From contig OZ244833.1 of NCBI GenBank assembly GCA_965220535.1, positions 3,596,001 to 3,660,000 on the forward strand: DNA of 64,000 nucleotides. The letters are read 5' to 3'. This stretch comes from HK1 sp965220535. Lineage in GTDB: Bacteria; Pseudomonadota; Gammaproteobacteria; HK1. The position numbers and the translations under genes are program-made. Shown here piece by piece: positions 36,571 to 45,742 of the stretch. The notes beneath the pieces are model-generated. The model saw nothing but the letters and a program-made list of their open reading frames with translations, had not been told where the DNA came from and searched no databases. Position 1 is the first letter of the stretch, and each line of letters begins with the position of its first letter.

Positions 36571-37829
36571 GATCGATGGCGGAGCCCTTCGAAAAAATCA
36601 TCCACATTGCGGCAATATTTCCATCGGCGTTGTTTCGAGGCTCTCTTTGATCTCGGAAAATACTGATAAATATACGCAAGATATTGAATATAAAGAGTTT
36701 TTATTCTGATTTTCGCGAATCGACCCCCGCGAAGACGCCGAATTCCCTACCTTGAATCGAGGGCTCATGCGAGTTTTTCTCACAGACTTGTCCACAGGCT
36801 GATGTGGTTATTTTTTTCCTTGATATGACAAAGAGTTGGCGTTTTTTGATTGATTGAAACGATCCGCGATCGCGATGGTATCGAGGGGCTGTCTGGTATG
36901 GGTCTTTGGGGAGAAAAACCCATCATCGGGGATGAGAATTTTCGGGGTCGATCGTCGGTGGGACGGGGTTTTGTGTTCGACCTTCTTCTCCTTCGACTCG
37001 GTAGGGGTTCCAAGGTGGCCAAAGGGCTATCAGAGGGCTCTTATCGGCAAAGGTAGGAGGGGGAGCGACGAGGTGTTCGGCAAAGCGAAGAGCAGGGCTT
37101 CGAAGAAAGCGAGGCCGAGGATCGAGCGCATCGTCAAGTCCGATCGAGCGGGGCTCGGGGAATATCGGATGCCCTAAGGCCGGTTCGTACCGCTCTCTTT
37201 TTCGCTTTTTCGAAAACATTCCCGAAAACCATTCCTCGCCGACGGGTCGGTATCGAAGGCCGTCGCGCCGAGGCTTTGCCGACGCTTGGGTATCCAAGCG
37301 CCGGCTTCGATGAGCCGAATGATCCGAAAGCCTTTGGATTCGCCCTTCGAGGGCGCTCGATAGCCTTCGTTTTTCGCCATGCGATCGCTCGGCGATTTCT
37401 TCTGCGTTCAGGTTTCGAAATCGGCTCTTCGAAGCTCTTCGAGTCCGGTGTCGGGGCCGAAACGGATCCCTTCTTGGATAGAAGCGACGTTGCTTGGCCT
37501 TCGACCCTCTTGCCTGGTTTTCGAAAAAACCATCGTCGAAAAAACAGTTGCCGAAAAAACCGTTGCCATCCCTCTCGGGTTTCGAAGCGGGCTTTCGAAG
37601 CGCGTATCGAAAGACGCCGAGGGGATCGGAAATCACATCGTCGGGAACGCGAAAAAGCGCCCTGGCGCCTCTCCTTTGGTGGTTTCGTCGGCATTTTCGG
37701 CCCTTTGTCGGCCCTTTGTCGGCAAAGACTCGCGCAAACCGACGGGAATTTCGTGAACACAAAGAGCGAAAGAGAGTCAAAAGCGAAAAGACGCCTTGTT
37801 TGTCGAGGGGTCCGGCACCGGGGATCATC
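36571..37829. other. Intergenic region, AT-rich then GC-rich, no gene recognised
   Basis: The first part (36595-36880) is markedly AT-rich for this genome and contains TTGTCCACAGG. The second part (36900-37829) has only frames rich in Arg, Ser and Lys with many GAAAA/TTCGAAA motifs and resembles no gene. A frame that joins comEC upstream from 37494 is not credible as coding. Confidence 0.5.
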
Positions 37830-40292
37830 ATGCTGCAGGTCGCCGTTTTCTTCGCTTCGGGGGTCGCTTGGTTGGAGACCGGCTCCTCCTTGCCGGATCC
37901 GATGTGGTGCGCTTTTTTGCCCTTGGTGGGATGGGCGGCGTTTGCGCAGCCGCGAGCGCGTATCGGGTGGGTGACGCTTGCCGGATTTCTCTGGGCGGCA
38001 TTTTTGGCCCATTTGCAGCAGGGAGCGGCGCTGCCGGAGGCGCTGAACGGACAAACCATCGAGGTGATCGGTACCGTTCGCGGATTGCCGCGGGCGGATC
38101 CCATGAAAGTGCGCTTCGATATCGATGCCCAACCCGTCGAGATCGTCCGTCCCGGTTGGTCCGCATCGCTTCCGAAGGGGCGCATCCGCCTTTGGTGGTA
38201 TCGCACGCCGGAGATGCCGGAACCGGGGACGATCTGGCGCTTGAAGGTGCGATTGCGCACCCCCGGCGGATGGCGCAATCCCGGGGCCTTCGACTACGAG
38301 GGCTGGCTGTTTACCAACCGTATCGTCGCGACCGGTCAGGTGTATCTAGGCGAGCGTATCGGCGAATCCCCGATGCTTTCCCTCTCCCGGGTGGATGCGC
38401 TGCGGGCGTCGCTCTCCCGTCGTTTGCGCAAGACCCTCGCTCCTTGGCAAAGCGAGGGGTTGGTGCGGGCGTTGGCGATCGGGGATCGCGGGGGTGTATC
38501 CGAGCATCAGTGGGATGTTTTGCGGACTACCGGCACGGCGCATCTGATGGCGATCTCCGGCTTGCATATCGGGATGGCGGCGGCGAGCGTCTATTGGGTG
38601 ATCGTGCGGATCTGGGGATTCGTGCCGTGGTTGACGCTGCGGATCGCCGCTCCCCAGGCCGCGGCTTCGGCGGCGCTGATCGCCGCCTTCGGCTATGCGC
38701 TGCTGGCGGGTTTTTCCCTGCCCACCCGCCGGGCGTTGATCATGCTGGCGGTGGTTTTCGGATCGCAACTCGCAAGAAGGCGTCTTTTGCCCTCGCACGG
38801 TCTTGCGCTCGCCTTGTCGGCGATATTGATTCTCGACCCGCATAGCGTGGTGATGCCCGGCTTTTGGTTGTCCTTCGTCGCGGTGGCCGCGATTCTTCTG
38901 ATCATCGCAACCCAAGGCCAAGGCGCGCTCGGGTCGGGGATGCCGCCGCCTGTGGCTACCGGGGATCCCTCCTTCCTCGAAGGGCTTCGCGGCCGGTGGC
39001 GGGCTTTTCTCGATATCCTCGTTCGTTGGCTATGCAATTTGGGTCGGGTGCAGATCGCCGTCACTTTGGGTTTGGTACCGATTTCGTTGTCGGTGTTCAG
39101 CGAGCAGTCGCTGGTTTCGCCCTTCGTCAATGCCGTGGTCATTCCCTTGGTCGGGATCACGGTGGTGCCACTGATCTTGGCCGCCCTCGTTCTCTTTTTG
39201 CCCCTTCCGGCCGTGGCGGATGCGATGCTGGGGATGGCGGCGGCGATTTTGGATATCGTATGGCCGGTGCTGGCGATGATTTCCGCGAACGCGGCGACCC
39301 TCCCCGCCCCCGGGGGGATCCGTCCCGAGCAACTGATCCTCGCCGCGGTGGGGGTGGCGGTGCTCTTGGCGCCTCGCGGATTGCTGCCGCGGTGGACGGG
39401 TATCTGCTGGCTCCTTCCGCTGTTGATGATGCGGCCGGACGCCGTCGCTCGAGGAGAGTGGCGGTTGACGATGCTGGAAGTGGGGCACGGCTTGTCGGTG
39501 GTTGTGGAGACCGCCCGACATGTGCTGGTTTACGACACCGGCAGCGGCCGTCCGGATGCCACGGCCCGGGCCCTCGTTCCCTACCTTAGATGGCGTGGTC
39601 ATTCGGCGGTCGATCGGGTCGTGCTGAGCCACGGGGATTCGGATCATATCGGCGGCTATCCGACTTTGGAGCGCCATGTCGAGGTGCGCGAGTTGATGGC
39701 CAACGACCCGCCTCGGGACTCGATGGCTCGTTCATCGACGCCGGCGTCGGCGCCCCGAAGCGCGGTCGTTCGCCCGCCGGATCGGCCTTGTCTTGCCGGG
39801 GATCGTTGGGAATGGGACGGGGTTTCGTTCGAGGTCTTGCATCCCGTGCAGCATTTCCCGGGGACGAAAGGCAAGGCTCGCAACAACCAATCCTGCGTGA
39901 TTCGCATCGAGGCCGGAGGGGGTGTCGCCCTGCTCGCCGGGGATATCGAGAGCGAAAGCGAATACGCGTTGATTCGGCGGGTGCGGGGGAAACTGAAAGC
40001 CGATGTTCTTATCGTGCCCCATCACGGCAGCAAGAGTTCTTCGACCCCGGCTTTTTTGAATGCGGTATCGCCCTCGATCGCTTTGTTCAGCACCGCCCTT
40101 CGCGGGCGCTTCTCCTTGCCCCATTTCGAAGTTTTGGATCGCTATGCGAAGCGTTCCATCGCTTCTTTGACCACCCCTCGTTGCGGGGCGTTGATTCTCG
40201 AATTCGCGGACGGGGTGCGGATCATGCGCATCGAGCGCAACGAGAGGATTCGCTATTGGCGACGAAAAGGCGCCGGCTGCGAGTCTCCTTAG
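37830..40292 (+). CDS. comEC: DNA internalisation protein ComEC/Rec2
   Basis: About 820 aa. It forms the inner membrane channel for single-stranded DNA uptake in natural transformation. An N-terminal membrane part with an OB-like segment (residues 60-170) is followed by the competence membrane domain (HLMAISGLHIGMAAASVYW, then GFSLPTRRALIML) and a C-terminal metallo-beta-lactamase-like domain (LEVGHGLSVVVE, SHGDSDHIGG, VPHHGSKSSS). ATG 37830 is chosen since the hydrophobic start MLQVAVFFASGVAWLETG follows; upstream sequence in the same frame is low-complexity. Confidence 0.9.
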   Translation: MLQVAVFFASGVAWLETGSSLPDPMWCAFLPLVGWAAFAQPRARIGWVTLAGFLWAAFLAHLQQGAALPEALNGQTIEVIGTVRGLPRADPMKVRFDIDAQPVEIVRPGWSASLPKGRIRLWWYRTPEMPEPGTIWRLKVRLRTPGGWRNPGAFDYEGWLFTNRIVATGQVYLGERIGESPMLSLSRVDALRASLSRRLRKTLAPWQSEGLVRALAIGDRGGVSEHQWDVLRTTGTAHLMAISGLHIGMAAASVYWVIVRIWGFVPWLTLRIAAPQAAASAALIAAFGYALLAGFSLPTRRALIMLAVVFGSQLARRRLLPSHGLALALSAILILDPHSVVMPGFWLSFVAVAAILLIIATQGQGALGSGMPPPVATGDPSFLEGLRGRWRAFLDILVRWLCNLGRVQIAVTLGLVPISLSVFSEQSLVSPFVNAVVIPLVGITVVPLILAALVLFLPLPAVADAMLGMAAAILDIVWPVLAMISANAATLPAPGGIRPEQLILAAVGVAVLLAPRGLLPRWTGICWLLPLLMMRPDAVARGEWRLTMLEVGHGLSVVVETARHVLVYDTGSGRPDATARALVPYLRWRGHSAVDRVVLSHGDSDHIGGYPTLERHVEVRELMANDPPRDSMARSSTPASAPRSAVVRPPDRPCLAGDRWEWDGVSFEVLHPVQHFPGTKGKARNNQSCVIRIEAGGGVALLAGDIESESEYALIRRVRGKLKADVLIVPHHGSKSSSTPAFLNAVSPSIALFSTALRGRFSLPHFEVLDRYAKRSIASLTTPRCGALILEFADGVRIMRIERNERIRYWRRKGAGCESP

Positions 40293-40438
40293 CGCAGGCT
40301 CGTTTCGGCGCGCGTTTGCGAGAAGTGCGCGATGGCCGCTTCTTCGACGGGTCGGCGCCGAAGCCTCGCTTCGATTTTCTTGTCGACGACGATTCGAATG
40401 CCGCCGATCGGCGGCTTTTTTTCGGCTTGCGGGAGATC

Positions 40439-40472
40439 AAAAAAATCGCCCGTCGGTGGAGCCGACGGGCGA
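40439..40472 (-). terminator. Intrinsic terminator for the secreted repeat-protein gene
   Basis: An 11-bp perfect stem, TCGCCCGTCGG / CCGACGGGCGA, loop TGGAG. On the minus strand it is followed by seven T residues. It ends transcription of the gene at 40620-41183. The 327-bp space between this gene and comEC holds no other gene. Confidence 0.9.
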
Positions 40473-40556
40473 AGAACAAGGGGGTAAAGCAAGGGGGGAA
40501 AGATCGACGCCTAAGGACAAGATTCAATCGAACGATCGATCGGACGATCAATCGCT

Positions 40557-40587
40557 AGGGGTTTCGAGCGGATCGCTCGAAACCCCT
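40557..40587. other. Perfect 14-bp inverted repeat
   Basis: AGGGGTTTCGAGCG / CGCTCGAAACCCCT with a 3-nt loop GAT, located 33 bp past the stop of the minus-strand repeat-protein gene. It has no T run, so it may be an mRNA-stabilising hairpin or part of a double terminator. Confidence 0.7.
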
Positions 40588-40619
40588 TCGATGAATCACT
40601 TGTCATTTGTCAATCCGAA

Positions 40620-41183
40620 TCACTCTTCGAGCGCCGGCGACAGGCTTGCGAAGATCGAGAAGCAGCTCCAAGCGTCCGTACTGCAGTTCGAGCTGTCATC
40701 GACGCTTTCTTGGTTGAAGCAGTTCCAAGCATCGTTGCTGCAAAGATCGGGTTTTAAGATGCCGGCATCGGCGAACTGAGTTTTGATGACGCTGTTGGAT
40801 TCGCCGGCGGCGAACAGGGTTTTGATGACGCTGTCGTCGGATTCGCCGGCGGCGAACTGGGTTTTGATGACACTGTCGGATTCGCCGGCGGCGAACTGGG
40901 TTTTGATGACACTGTCGGATTCGCCGGCGGCGAACTGGGTTTTGATGACGCCCTTGGATTCGCCGGCAGCGACCTGCGTCTTCTTGACGCCGGAGGCGAA
41001 GCGTGTCTTTTTGGTGCCGCTCGCGACCTGCGGGCTCTGATTCAATTCGATGCCCTCGTCTTGGAACAGGTCCCAAGGATTGAAAGCGGAATCGGTCATG
41101 GTATTGGCACCGGCATAAACATGACCGGAAAATGCGAGTGCGAGCGCGGCGATAATGGTCGTCGATGGATTGCGAATCATCAT
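40620..41183 (-). CDS. Secreted tandem-repeat protein of unknown function
   Basis: A 187-aa protein. Residues 1-25 are a signal peptide (MMIRNPSTTIIAALALAFSG, cleavage near VYA). The middle has five close copies of a 13-residue unit (AAGESDSVIKTQF) and two or more diverged ones before it (VASGTKKTRF, ASGVKKTQV). The C-terminus has two copies of a cysteine motif, CSNDAWNCF and CSTDAWSCF (C-x6-C). GGGAGGT precedes the start at good spacing and a near-consensus promoter lies about 70 bp upstream, so expression should be strong. I do not recognise the family. Disulfide formation by DsbA, or processing of repeat units, is possible but not shown. Confidence 0.8.
   Translation of the reverse strand: MMIRNPSTTIIAALALAFSGHVYAGANTMTDSAFNPWDLFQDEGIELNQSPQVASGTKKTRFASGVKKTQVAAGESKGVIKTQFAAGESDSVIKTQFAAGESDSVIKTQFAAGESDDSVIKTLFAAGESNSVIKTQFADAGILKPDLCSNDAWNCFNQESVDDSSNCSTDAWSCFSIFASLSPALEE
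40783..40990 (-). repeat. 39-bp tandem repeats in the secreted protein gene
   Basis: The unit TTTTGATGACACTGTCGGAT + TCGCCGGCGGCGAACTGGG (plus strand) occurs about five times, one unit being 42 bp by a 3-bp insertion. All lengths are multiples of three. Confidence 0.92.
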
Positions 41184-41682
41184 CTTGATACCTCCCTTGG
41201 GTCTTCGTCGATCGGTCGAAACCGATTCACCGGTTCTTCGTTTGGGTACTTGATAATCGATTTTTTCTATCCTGTCAATACCCCCTTGGCAGATTTTTTC
41301 CGGCGGGTGTTCGAAAGGGATCGTATTTCGTCATCCTTGGGCATCGGGCTTACGCATCGGGCCGCATCGGGCATCGCTTTGTTCGAAGCGATTTCTCCAT
41401 GATTGCGCTCGGTCGTCGATACCCTCTTGCCGAGCGAGAAAGACGGGATTTCGATGATCCCGAGAGGATCTCCGTTGTTTTCGGGATCGACCCTCGGGAT
41501 CGATCGAGGGGGCTCGGGTACCGGGGTTTGCGCCTTCGGCATAGGCTAAGATCGACCGGCCGCATCGCCCCGGTCGCCGACGCTTCGAGAATGAAGCTTC
41601 GTTTCGAGAACGAGCCTTCGTCGATCGACAAGAGATATCGAAGCGTCGCGATCTTGAAAGGAGCGAGGAGGATCGTTTCCAA
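41184..41682. other. Divergent intergenic region before lpxK
   Basis: About 500 bp. The left 100 bp carry the promoter of the secreted repeat-protein gene. The remaining part has no gene I can support; AGGAGCGAGGAGG just before 41683 provides the ribosome binding site of lpxK. Confidence 0.5.
41250..41278 (-). promoter_or_regulatory. Sigma-70-type promoter of the secreted repeat-protein gene
   Basis: On the minus strand: TTGACA (41278-41273), a 17-bp spacer, then TATCAA (41255-41250). The -35 box is perfect and the spacing is optimal; the -10 box matches four of six positions. It lies 67 bp before the ATG at 41183. Confidence 0.7.
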
Positions 41683-42915
41683 GTGGGCATTCCCCCGGGC
41701 TTTTGGAATTTCTGGTACCGATCACCCCGACATCCGCTCGGCATTTCGCTCGCCCCCTTCGGGTGGTTATGGGCTTTCGTCGCCTTCGTGCGCCGCCGCG
41801 CCGCGCGGGCGCGACGTTGGCTCTCGGGATCCGAGCGCTTCGATTGTCCGGTCGTGGTGGTCGGCAATCTCGCCGTCGGGGGCAGCGGCAAGACTCCCTT
41901 GGTGATCGCCCTCGCCGGGCTTTTCGTGCGGCACGGTTTGCGGGTCGGAATCGTTTGTCGCGGCTATCGCGGTCGTGCGAGGCTATGGCCGCAGGCGGTG
42001 GTTCCTACGAGCGACCCTTCGATGGTCGGGGACGAAGCGGTGCTGATGGCCAAGCGGGCTAAGGTCCCGGTATTCGCCGGTCCGGATCGGGTCGCCGCGA
42101 TCCGGGCGCTTTGCCGCTCCGAGCCCTGCGATGTCGTTCTCAGCGACGACGGGCTCCAGCACCTGCGGCTGGTCGGGGATTTGGAGATCGCGGTGGTGGA
42201 CGGGGTCCGCGGTCACGGCAACGGACGCTGCTTGCCCGCCGGTCCTTTGCGCGAACCCCTAAGCCGCTTGGCCAAGGTGGATTTCGTGGTGATCAACCGA
42301 GGATCCGAGCCAAGACCGAGTGCGGGTGCCACGAGCGACACGAGCACGAGCGACATCAGCGACATCAGCGACAGGGGGGCCGGCGGCACCGAGTCCCGAG
42401 ACTCGCTCGCTCTTGGCATCCCCCCCGGTCCTCCGGTATTCGAGATGCGGCTCGTCGCAAAGCGGGTCTGCCGGGTCGACGGCGCCGGCGACGCCCGTCC
42501 CTTGCATTCCTTCGCCGCCGCCGACGCCGCCGATTCGAAGGCCGCGCCGGTGCATGCGATCTGCGCCATCGGTCATCCGGAGCGCTTTTTTCGCAGCCTC
42601 GAGCGGGAGGGTCTTTCGATCCACCGGCACGTCTTTGCCGACCACCATCCTTTTCGGCCGGCGGAGATTTCTCCGGCGGACGACGCCCCGGTGCTGATGA
42701 CGGAAAAGGATGCCATCAAATGCCTCGCTTTCGCCGCCGCCCGACACTGGTACGTTCCCGTCGATGCGCGCTTGCCGGAGGCCTTCGAGGAGATCTTGGT
42801 GCGCACGCTGCAGCGCATTGCATCGGATCGCTCGGCGGCATCGTCGCCGCCCGCCGCCGCGCTGCGGATCGCAAGCCGGCGGGTCGCGCGCATCAAAGCC
42901 TCGAGTGATCGATGA
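41683..42915 (+). CDS. lpxK: Tetraacyldisaccharide 4'-kinase
   Basis: A 410-aa inner-membrane kinase of lipid A synthesis. Features: N-terminal membrane helix (HPLGISLAPFGWLWAFVAF), Walker A VGNLAVGGSGKTPL (residues 60-73), RGYRGRA, DDGLQHLRL and the C-terminal FADHHPFRPAEI and LMTEKDAIKC. The start is a GTG at 41683. E. coli LpxK has 328 residues; here a low-complexity insert near residue 207 (GATSDTSTSDISDISD) made of short repeats and a longer C-terminus add length. It is followed by kdsB, as in many gammaproteobacteria. Confidence 0.93.
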   Translation: MGIPPGFWNFWYRSPRHPLGISLAPFGWLWAFVAFVRRRAARARRWLSGSERFDCPVVVVGNLAVGGSGKTPLVIALAGLFVRHGLRVGIVCRGYRGRARLWPQAVVPTSDPSMVGDEAVLMAKRAKVPVFAGPDRVAAIRALCRSEPCDVVLSDDGLQHLRLVGDLEIAVVDGVRGHGNGRCLPAGPLREPLSRLAKVDFVVINRGSEPRPSAGATSDTSTSDISDISDRGAGGTESRDSLALGIPPGPPVFEMRLVAKRVCRVDGAGDARPLHSFAAADAADSKAAPVHAICAIGHPERFFRSLEREGLSIHRHVFADHHPFRPAEISPADDAPVLMTEKDAIKCLAFAAARHWYVPVDARLPEAFEEILVRTLQRIASDRSAASSPPAAALRIASRRVARIKASSDR

Positions 42916-42929
42916 GCAGTGATCGATGA
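42902..42929 (+). repeat. 14-bp tandem duplication at the lpxK stop / kdsB start
   Basis: AGTGATCGATGAGC is present twice in direct tandem. The first copy contains the lpxK stop, the second the kdsB ATG. With a single copy the genes would overlap as ATGA, the usual tight junction, so the duplication separated them. Confidence 0.85.
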
Positions 42930-43801
42930 GCCGAGCCCCCCGTCAATCCCCCGCTTGCGTCGTTGTCATCCCGGCGCGCTATGCCTCCTCGCGCTTGCCG
43001 GGCAAGGTCTTGGCCGATATCGGGGGGCGGCCGATGATCGCCCGCGTTTGCGAGCGAGCCTTGGCCAGCGGGGTCGACGAGGTGATCGTGGCCGCCGACG
43101 ATAGCCGCGTTCTCGATGTCGCGAGCGCACAAGGGGTGCGGGTGATCGCGACTTCGAGCGAACACCGCAGCGGCAGCGAGCGGATCGCGGAGGCGGTATC
43201 GCGGCTCGGGCTCGATCCCGAGGTCGTGGTGGTGAATGTCCAAGCCGACGAGCCCTTGCTGCCCCCGGCGCTGATCGATCAGGTGGCGGGGCTTGCGGTC
43301 GAAGAGCCGGGCTTTGCGTTGGCCACGTTATGCGAGCGGATCGCCAGCGCACCGGAGCTTTTCGATCCGGCGGTGGTCAAGGTGGTTTTCGATATATTCG
43401 GGCGGGCGCTGTATTTTTCGCGGGCCCCGATCCCTTGGCAGCGGGAGGGGTGGACATCGAAATCCTCGCCCGTCGATGACGAGGATGCTTTCGAGTTTGG
43501 TTTGCCCGCGCCTTCGATATCAGGGAAGTCGGGGACACCTAGGGTGCATCCGGGGGTGCATTATCGGCATATCGGCATCTACGCCGCGCGCGCCGATTTT
43601 TTCGCCCGTTTCGCGCGGCTCGAACCCTCCCCGGCCGAGCGCATCGAATCCCTCGAGCAGCTGCGGGCGATGCACCACGGCCATTCGATCCGTGTCGCTG
43701 TCGCTTGCCGCCCGAGCGGGCCGGGGGTGGATACGCCGGCGGATCTGGAAAGGGTACGAGCGCTCGTCTCGCGCAAAGACGACGCGCCGAGGCGAGGATA
43801 G
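42926..43801 (+). CDS. kdsB: 3-deoxy-manno-octulosonate cytidylyltransferase
   Basis: A 291-aa enzyme that makes CMP-Kdo for lipopolysaccharide core synthesis. It has VVVIPARYASSRLPGKVLAD, SGSERIAEA, VVNVQADEPLLPP, YFSRAPIPW and the C-terminal GVDTPADLERVR. The usual length is about 250 residues. The excess comes from an acidic/serine insert after the PIPW motif (SKSSPVDDEDAFEFGLPAPS). It is read with lpxK. The convergent infA gene ends 59 bp downstream. Confidence 0.94.
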   Translation: MSRAPRQSPACVVVIPARYASSRLPGKVLADIGGRPMIARVCERALASGVDEVIVAADDSRVLDVASAQGVRVIATSSEHRSGSERIAEAVSRLGLDPEVVVVNVQADEPLLPPALIDQVAGLAVEEPGFALATLCERIASAPELFDPAVVKVVFDIFGRALYFSRAPIPWQREGWTSKSSPVDDEDAFEFGLPAPSISGKSGTPRVHPGVHYRHIGIYAARADFFARFARLEPSPAERIESLEQLRAMHHGHSIRVAVACRPSGPGVDTPADLERVRALVSRKDDAPRRG

Positions 43802-43837
43802 ACGGGCTGGCGGGCCGCGCGCGCGCGCGATTTTCAA

Positions 43838-43872
43838 CATACCCGATCAGCGTACTCGATCAGCGTACCCGG
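43838..43872 (-). repeat. 13-bp tandem duplication of the infA stop region
   Basis: On the minus strand GTACGCTGATCG, which holds the last codon parts and TGA stop of infA, is repeated directly after itself (GTACGCTGATCGAGTACGCT...). Only the first copy is used by the gene. Confidence 0.8.
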
Positions 43873-44078
43873 TAGGTGATCCGACCCTTGGTGAGATCGT
43901 AGGAAGAGAGCTGCACGGTAACGCGATCACCCGTCAGGATGCGGATGTAGTGCTTGCGCATCTTGCCCGATATATGTGCGATGACGACGTGATCGTTATC
44001 GAGTTTTACCCGGAACATCGTATTGGGCAAGGTATCGATAACGGTGCCTTCCATATCGAAATGGTCTTCTTTTGCCAA
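43860..44078 (-). CDS. infA: Translation initiation factor IF-1
   Basis: The 72-aa S1/OB-fold protein binds the ribosomal A site during initiation. The sequence MAKEDHFDMEGTVIDTLPNT and ISGKMRKHYIRILTGDRVTV is diagnostic, and the length is exactly that of the family. It lies 102 bp downstream of bpt on the same strand, matching the aat/infA neighbourhood in E. coli. Confidence 0.97.
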   Translation of the reverse strand: MAKEDHFDMEGTVIDTLPNTMFRVKLDNDHVVIAHISGKMRKHYIRILTGDRVTVQLSSYDLTKGRITYRVR

Positions 44079-44180
44079 GCCTTAGGCCTCCGCGGAAATT
44101 CGAAAGCGGATAGTGTGCACGATCCGGGGAGAGGATCGCATTAAATTTTCGATTTTTTTCGAATATCTTTCGATTTTTTT

Positions 44181-44960
44181 TCAAACGCCGGCGTTGTCGC
44201 CGTCGATCGAATCCCTTGTCGATCTTTCTCGCGATCCCCTTTTCGAATTGTCGAAGCGCCGCCATTTTCCTTCGATCAATCGCTCTTGGGGATGCCAATC
44301 TCCCTTGTAGCGCATCGAGGCCGAAGCGGGGATGTAATAGCCGAGATAGACCCAAGCGAGCGACGATTCCCGTGCGCATTCGATCGCTTGCAGGATCGCG
44401 TTGCTCCCGGGGCTACGATGTCCTTGCTCCGGATCGAAGAAGGTGTAGACGCATGAAAGAGCGTCCGGGAGCCGGTCGATGACCGCGACGGCGACGGGCT
44501 CGTCATCGAGCGAGTATTCGAAGAGCAGGGTATCGCACCAGGGGCTGAAGAGAAACTCCCGATAATCGGCGGCGTCGCCCTCGTTCATCGAACTCGTCGG
44601 GTGCCGGGCGCGCAGATATTTTCGGTAGAGCGCGAAATGTCTTTCGTCGAAGGCCGCCGGGAGGATGCGAAGCGCCAGATCGCGATTGGCGGTGCGCACC
44701 CGGCGGTGGATGCGGCGGGGTCGAAATTCGGCGGCGGGAATGCGTACCGGGATGCACTCTTGGCAGTTCTCGCAATGGGGGCGGTAGATATACGCCCCGT
44801 TTCGTCGAAAGCCGATTTGGCTGAGCAGGCTATAAAGCGGTGCGTCTTTCGGATGCGCCGGATCGACCACGATCGCCCCCGACTTGCGCTGCGAGAGGTA
44901 GCTGCAATCTTTCGATCCGGTCGTGAAGAAGGACAGCCGGGTGCAAGAGGCGCTTTTCAT
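44181..44960 (-). CDS. bpt: Aspartate/glutamate leucyltransferase (Bpt/Ate family)
   Basis: A 259-aa tRNA-protein transferase of the N-end rule pathway that adds leucine to N-terminal Asp or Glu. It shows DCSYLSQRKSGAIVVDP, the cysteine motif CENCQECIPVRI, NRDLALRILPA, YKYLRARH-like YRKYLRARHPTSSM and the C-terminal YLGYYIPASASMRYKGDW. The start ATG 44960 overlaps the end of aat by 4 nt. Bpt together with Aat provides both arms of the bacterial N-degron pathway. Confidence 0.93.
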   Translation of the reverse strand: MKSASCTRLSFFTTGSKDCSYLSQRKSGAIVVDPAHPKDAPLYSLLSQIGFRRNGAYIYRPHCENCQECIPVRIPAAEFRPRRIHRRVRTANRDLALRILPAAFDERHFALYRKYLRARHPTSSMNEGDAADYREFLFSPWCDTLLFEYSLDDEPVAVAVIDRLPDALSCVYTFFDPEQGHRSPGSNAILQAIECARESSLAWVYLGYYIPASASMRYKGDWHPQERLIEGKWRRFDNSKRGSRERSTRDSIDGDNAGV

Positions 44961-45742
44961 CGACGGATGACGGGGGTTGCCGGGGTTGCCGAAAGCCGCA
45001 TCGTTTTCGCTTCGAAAGGGGCGGGCAGGGCGGGGGAGGGGCGATCCCGGAGATCCTCCAACAAGGCGAGGAATTCGATTCGCGGGATCGACACCGCGCC
45101 CAAGCGGGTGAGGTGTGGATTCGGCACTTGGCAATCGATCAGTTCGAAGCCGAGAGCGCAAAGATGGGCCATCGCGGCCCGCGAGGCTTCGTCGGTATGA
45201 CAGAACATCGATTCCCCGCTGAATATCGCCCCGATGACGACCCCGTAGAGCCCGCCGACCAATCGTTCCCCTTGCCAGCATTCGATCGAATGCACGTGAC
45301 CTGCGCGATGCATCGCTTCGTAGGCGGTGAGCATCTCGGGGGTGATCCAAGTGCCCTCGCTCATGGCTCTGGGGGCGGCGCATTCGCGCACGACCCGATC
45401 GAAAGCGCGGTCGACGGTGATCGAAAAGCCCGCTCGCCGCAGCGTCCGCCTTGCGCTCCGGCCGAGATGCAGCGCGTGCGGCCATAGCACCGCCCGCGGG
45501 TCGGGGGACCACCACAAAATCGGCTGCTCCTCGACATACCAAGGAAAGATGGCATGGCGATAAGCGAAAAGAAGTCTTTCGACACCGAGATCTCCGCCGA
45601 TGGCGATGAGTCCGTCGGTGCCCGAAGGCGCTTTTGCGATGTCGGGGAAGGCGTCCGGTGAAGAATGAGCGCCCAGCGCAACGGGTATCAAGGTGAATCG
45701 TCTCCCGCAGAGAATCGAGCGAGGGTGGTTTTTATCGATCAA
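44957..45742 (-). CDS. aat: Leucyl/phenylalanyl-tRNA-protein transferase
   Basis: About 261 aa. Aat adds Leu or Phe to N-terminal Lys/Arg to mark proteins for ClpAP. Typical motifs are FRYAIFPWY-like YRHAIFPWYVEEQPILWWSP, PRAVLWP, GTWITPEMLTAYEAMHRAGH and ECWQGERLVGGLYGVVIG. The listed start is a TTG overlapping the stop of the upstream gene; a shorter start is possible because the first 15 residues are not conserved. It overlaps bpt by 4 nt. Confidence 0.92.
   Translation of the reverse strand: MIDKNHPRSILCGRRFTLIPVALGAHSSPDAFPDIAKAPSGTDGLIAIGGDLGVERLLFAYRHAIFPWYVEEQPILWWSPDPRAVLWPHALHLGRSARRTLRRAGFSITVDRAFDRVVRECAAPRAMSEGTWITPEMLTAYEAMHRAGHVHSIECWQGERLVGGLYGVVIGAIFSGESMFCHTDEASRAAMAHLCALGFELIDCQVPNPHLTRLGAVSIPRIEFLALLEDLRDRPSPALPAPFEAKTMRLSATPATPVIRR

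Noticed and set aside
36595..36880. Replication origin
   Set aside because: A single DnaA-box-like word and AT-richness are not enough, and dnaA, dnaN, gidA or rpmH are not adjacent.
37494..37829. N-terminal extension of comEC
   Set aside because: The extra 112 residues are Lys/Ser/Arg-rich with no family match, and the hydrophobic start of ComEC follows ATG 37830.
44961..45542. N-terminal extension of bpt
   Set aside because: This frame lies inside aat on the same strand in another frame; bpt homology starts at the ATG at 44960.
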